DNA of 24,227 bases. It comes from Veillonella sp. Lineage in GTDB: Bacteria; Bacillota; Negativicutes; Veillonellales; Veillonellaceae. Both the position numbers and the translations under genes were made by a program. Every line of letters begins with the position of its first letter. Within the stretch, counting starts at the first letter, position 1. This document shows positions 22,166-24,227 of this stretch, in pieces. Under the pieces are notes generated by a model. It was not told where the DNA came from. It saw nothing but the letters and a program-made list of their open reading frames with translations, and did not search any database. The stretch is from the NCBI RefSeq assembly GCF_019414865.1, contig NZ_DXLG01000009.1, positions 1 to 24,227 of the forward strand, in the 5' to 3' direction.

Positions 22166-24148
22166 CTATACACTATAGGTAAGAAATGTTACGGACGTGA
22201 CAAGATCTAATTTTCCTTCAATGGCATTCCATCTTAGCATTAATTGACCATCATCACTGGTATATTCTTCTATGATGCCCAACTCCTTAAATACATCTAA
22301 GGATGTAAGGGCACTGCGATTATTTTGATCTGCCGGCTTACGGCGCAAAATTTCTTGTTCCACATTATAAACCGATTGACTACGACCACGCATAACTTGT
22401 TTTACTATGACATACATTTGTCTAAGACCTTCCGTGGAAAGCGTAATCGGCTCTTCAGTGAGCGGTTCAATAGCTTGGATCATAAGCTGTGGAGAAACCA
22501 TCCCTTGCCATTCATTCTTTTGCAATGAAAATGCTACTTTCACCACAGTTCCAATGAATATAGTTTTAAATAAATCGGGACGATTCCAAGCAATGGCATC
22601 CAATGTGCCACTAGAGGTTTCTAAAATTACCTTGCAGTGATTTTTCAATTGTCCCATAAGCATTATATCTTGTACGGTTGCTTCCATAACGGCAAAGACT
22701 GGCGTACTATTAACCATACCGTAGGGCTCAAGAGCTGATACGCGGTCAATAATATCTACATCAATATCATCAACGGGTAGTTCCGCATCAATAGCAACAA
22801 CAGGAATGTATTCCTCTGCTGTTACATGCTCCTTACAATACGCAGTCAAACGGTCTCGCAATTCATCTATACGATTTGCATCAATACTGAAGCCTGCTGC
22901 TGCAGCATGGCCACCGAATTGTAATAACACATCTTCGCAAGACTTCAGTGCATCGTAGATATTAAAACCATCGATACTACGACAGGAGCCTTTGCCAATG
23001 CCATCGTGGATACTAATAACCAGGGTCGGCTTATAAAACTCCTCAACTAAGCGAGAAGCCACAATACCGATAACACCAGGGTGCCAGTCTTCACCGGCTA
23101 CAACGGTTACATAGTCTGCCTTATGGCCTTGGTTAGCCACATCGATACGAGCTAGTTCGTGAATATTTCTCTCTAGTTCTTGACGCTCACGATTTGTTTC
23201 ATTTAATTCTTCAGCAATCGCTTCAGCCATGTCAGCATTATCAGTAACTAGCAACTCAACAGCACGTGTTGCATGGGTAACGCGACCTGCTGCATTGAGC
23301 CGTGGGGCTAAGGTGAAACCAATATGTCCAGATGTTATAGTTCGTTCATGGAGACCTGCTACATCGATTAGCTTTTTAATTCCTAGATTTGGATGACTAT
23401 TCATCTTTTCAAGGCCTGCTTTTACGATGATGCGGTTCTCACCGACTAACGGCACAACGTCCGCCACAGTGCCTAATGCAACGATATCTAAATCATCTAA
23501 ATACCATTCACCAGTCTTTGTAAGCCACAATGCTTGGCATAATTTAAAGGCAACCCCAACACCGGATAAATTCTTATCCTTATAGTGACAGTCCTTTTGC
23601 TTGTGGTTAATAACAGCCTTTGCTCGTGGAATCATATCTGGTGCCGTATGATGATCCGTAATAATCATATCGATACGGTCACGTACAGCCTCAACAATAT
23701 CGTAAGAGCTAATACCACAATCCACGGTAATTACTAAAGCTGTCCCCTGCTCTATAAGATGCTCTAAAGCCTCTAAATTGAGGCCATACCCTTCACTTTG
23801 ACGCTCTGGTATGTAATAGGTAACATCAGCACCTAGTTTCTTTAAAAAACGATATAGAACAGATGTGGCAGTAATGCCATCTACATCATAATCACCATAA
23901 ATAACGATTGGTTTATGTTTTTCAATTGTCTCCTGAACTAGCGAAACAGCTACATCCATATCTTTTAATGCGAATGGATCTAACAAATCAGACAAAGAGC
24001 CTTGTAAAAACCGACGCCCTTCATCAACATCTATGTGGCGATTAACCATTAATTTGGCCACAATAGGATTCACACCAAGTTCACGGATTAAGATATTCTC
24101 TTGTTCTTTGTCGCTTGTGGAAATGCGCCAACGTTTTTTCTTAATCAT
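22166..24148 (-). CDS. recJ: Single-stranded-DNA-specific 5'-3' exonuclease RecJ
   Basis: RecJ degrades single-stranded DNA 5' to 3' in recombinational and mismatch repair. From the start chosen, the product has about 660 residues. DHH-family motifs are clear: VIYGDYDVDGITATS, VITVDCGISSYD, IITDHHTAPD and the DHHA1 segment ending LLQFGGHAAAAGFSI. An OB domain and a Firmicutes-type C-terminal domain follow, the latter shorter than in Bacillus subtilis. The frame stays open to a TTG at 24193. I prefer the ATG at 24146-24148 because GAGGG ends 5 nt before it; the ATG at 24149-24151, directly in front, is nearly as likely. It is the first gene of the operon seen in this window, directly before rel as in many Firmicutes, and its upstream DNA carries promoter-like and Fur-box-like sequences. 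Confidence 0.95.
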   Translation of the reverse strand: MIKKKRWRISTSDKEQENILIRELGVNPIVAKLMVNRHIDVDEGRRFLQGSLSDLLDPFALKDMDVAVSLVQETIEKHKPIVIYGDYDVDGITATSVLYRFLKKLGADVTYYIPERQSEGYGLNLEALEHLIEQGTALVITVDCGISSYDIVEAVRDRIDMIITDHHTAPDMIPRAKAVINHKQKDCHYKDKNLSGVGVAFKLCQALWLTKTGEWYLDDLDIVALGTVADVVPLVGENRIIVKAGLEKMNSHPNLGIKKLIDVAGLHERTITSGHIGFTLAPRLNAAGRVTHATRAVELLVTDNADMAEAIAEELNETNRERQELERNIHELARIDVANQGHKADYVTVVAGEDWHPGVIGIVASRLVEEFYKPTLVISIHDGIGKGSCRSIDGFNIYDALKSCEDVLLQFGGHAAAAGFSIDANRIDELRDRLTAYCKEHVTAEEYIPVVAIDAELPVDDIDVDIIDRVSALEPYGMVNSTPVFAVMEATVQDIMLMGQLKNHCKVILETSSGTLDAIAWNRPDLFKTIFIGTVVKVAFSLQKNEWQGMVSPQLMIQAIEPLTEEPITLSTEGLRQMYVIVKQVMRGRSQSVYNVEQEILRRKPADQNNRSALTSLDVFKELGIIEEYTSDDGQLMLRWNAIEGKLDLVTSVTFLTYSV

Positions 24149-24163
24149 CATATCCCTCAGTAG

Positions 24164-24193
24164 TTTATAATCAATATTAGTATAAAACTTCAA
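24164..24193 (-). promoter_or_regulatory. Possible promoter close to recJ
   Basis: On the minus strand TTGAAG (24188-24193) and TATAAA (24164-24169) are 18 nt apart. Initiation would fall near 24157, on top of the recJ Shine-Dalgarno, leaving almost no leader. That makes this copy doubtful. A second perfect -10 TATAAT lies at 24219-24224, with its -35 outside the window, and is better placed for a normal leader. Confidence 0.35.
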
Positions 24194-24212
24194 CGTATTA
24201 TCATTATCATTT
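24194..24212 (-). promoter_or_regulatory. Fur-box-like sequence upstream of recJ
   Basis: The minus strand reads GATAATGATAAT at 24197-24208, two tandem copies of the GATAAT hexamer that starts the classical 19-bp Fur box. The third, inverted hexamer is poorly kept (ACGTTG). In the 7-1-7 view, TGATAAT-N-ATTATCA, 11 of 14 positions match. It sits just downstream of the -10 TATAAT at 24219-24224, where a bound repressor would block initiation. The fourth gene of the operon encodes Fur. Confidence 0.4.
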
Positions 24213-24227
24213 TTATTTATTATACAT

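Overview
The window is a dense stretch of chromosomal housekeeping genes, and every gene I can support lies on the minus strand. Protein sequences and gene order point to a low-to-mid GC Firmicute of the class Negativicutes, most likely Veillonella or a close relative. The reasons are Firmicutes-type RecJ, Rel, HemZ, HisRS and Rny, the gene run ftsK-rodZ-rimO-cinA-recA-recX-rny, and a 6S RNA lying between aspS and rarA. The genus is inferred from sequence likeness alone. I see no mobile element, prophage, CRISPR array, tRNA or rRNA.

Read in the direction of transcription (high to low coordinates), the first block is a seven-gene operon at 24150-14240: recJ, rel (bifunctional (p)ppGpp synthetase/hydrolase), a metallo-beta-lactamase-fold hydrolase, fur, hemZ, hisS and aspS. 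Four of its six junctions overlap (TAATG twice, ATGA once, and 8 nt for fur/hemZ), which suggests translational coupling. A partial Fur-box-like sequence lies upstream of recJ, so the iron regulator encoded in the operon might control it. The AspRS carries a His in its anticodon-binding domain that is typical of non-discriminating enzymes.

Next comes an intergenic region of about 340 nt (13900-14241). It holds a well-supported 6S RNA with its own promoter and a T-run terminator, followed by a promoter for rarA.

The third block (12600-1980) is ftsK, a short RodZ-like membrane HTH protein, a YgiQ-type radical SAM protein, an orphan ABC-type solute-binding protein, rimO, cinA, recA and recX. 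It joins chromosome segregation, cell shape, ribosome modification, NAD-cycle repair and homologous recombination. pgsA, which many Firmicutes have between rimO/rodZ and cinA, is absent here. Two unrelated genes (ygiQ-like and the binding protein) sit inside the syntenic block.

The last gene, rny (RNase Y), has a near-consensus promoter of its own and a perfect 13-bp hairpin after its stop. Its start is odd: the strong Shine-Dalgarno covers the only nearby GTG and is instead well placed for an AUU codon. Bases 1-190 are AT-rich and non-coding as far as I can tell.

Several genes are given here with shorter starts than the longest open frame (rimO, ygiQ-like, ftsK, hisS, recJ). Ribosome-binding sites or family N-termini guided those choices, and the reasoning is in each entry. 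I found no convincing new multi-gene system. The points most worth checking are the rny start codon, the Fur-like box before recJ, the AspRS specificity residue and the orphan binding protein.
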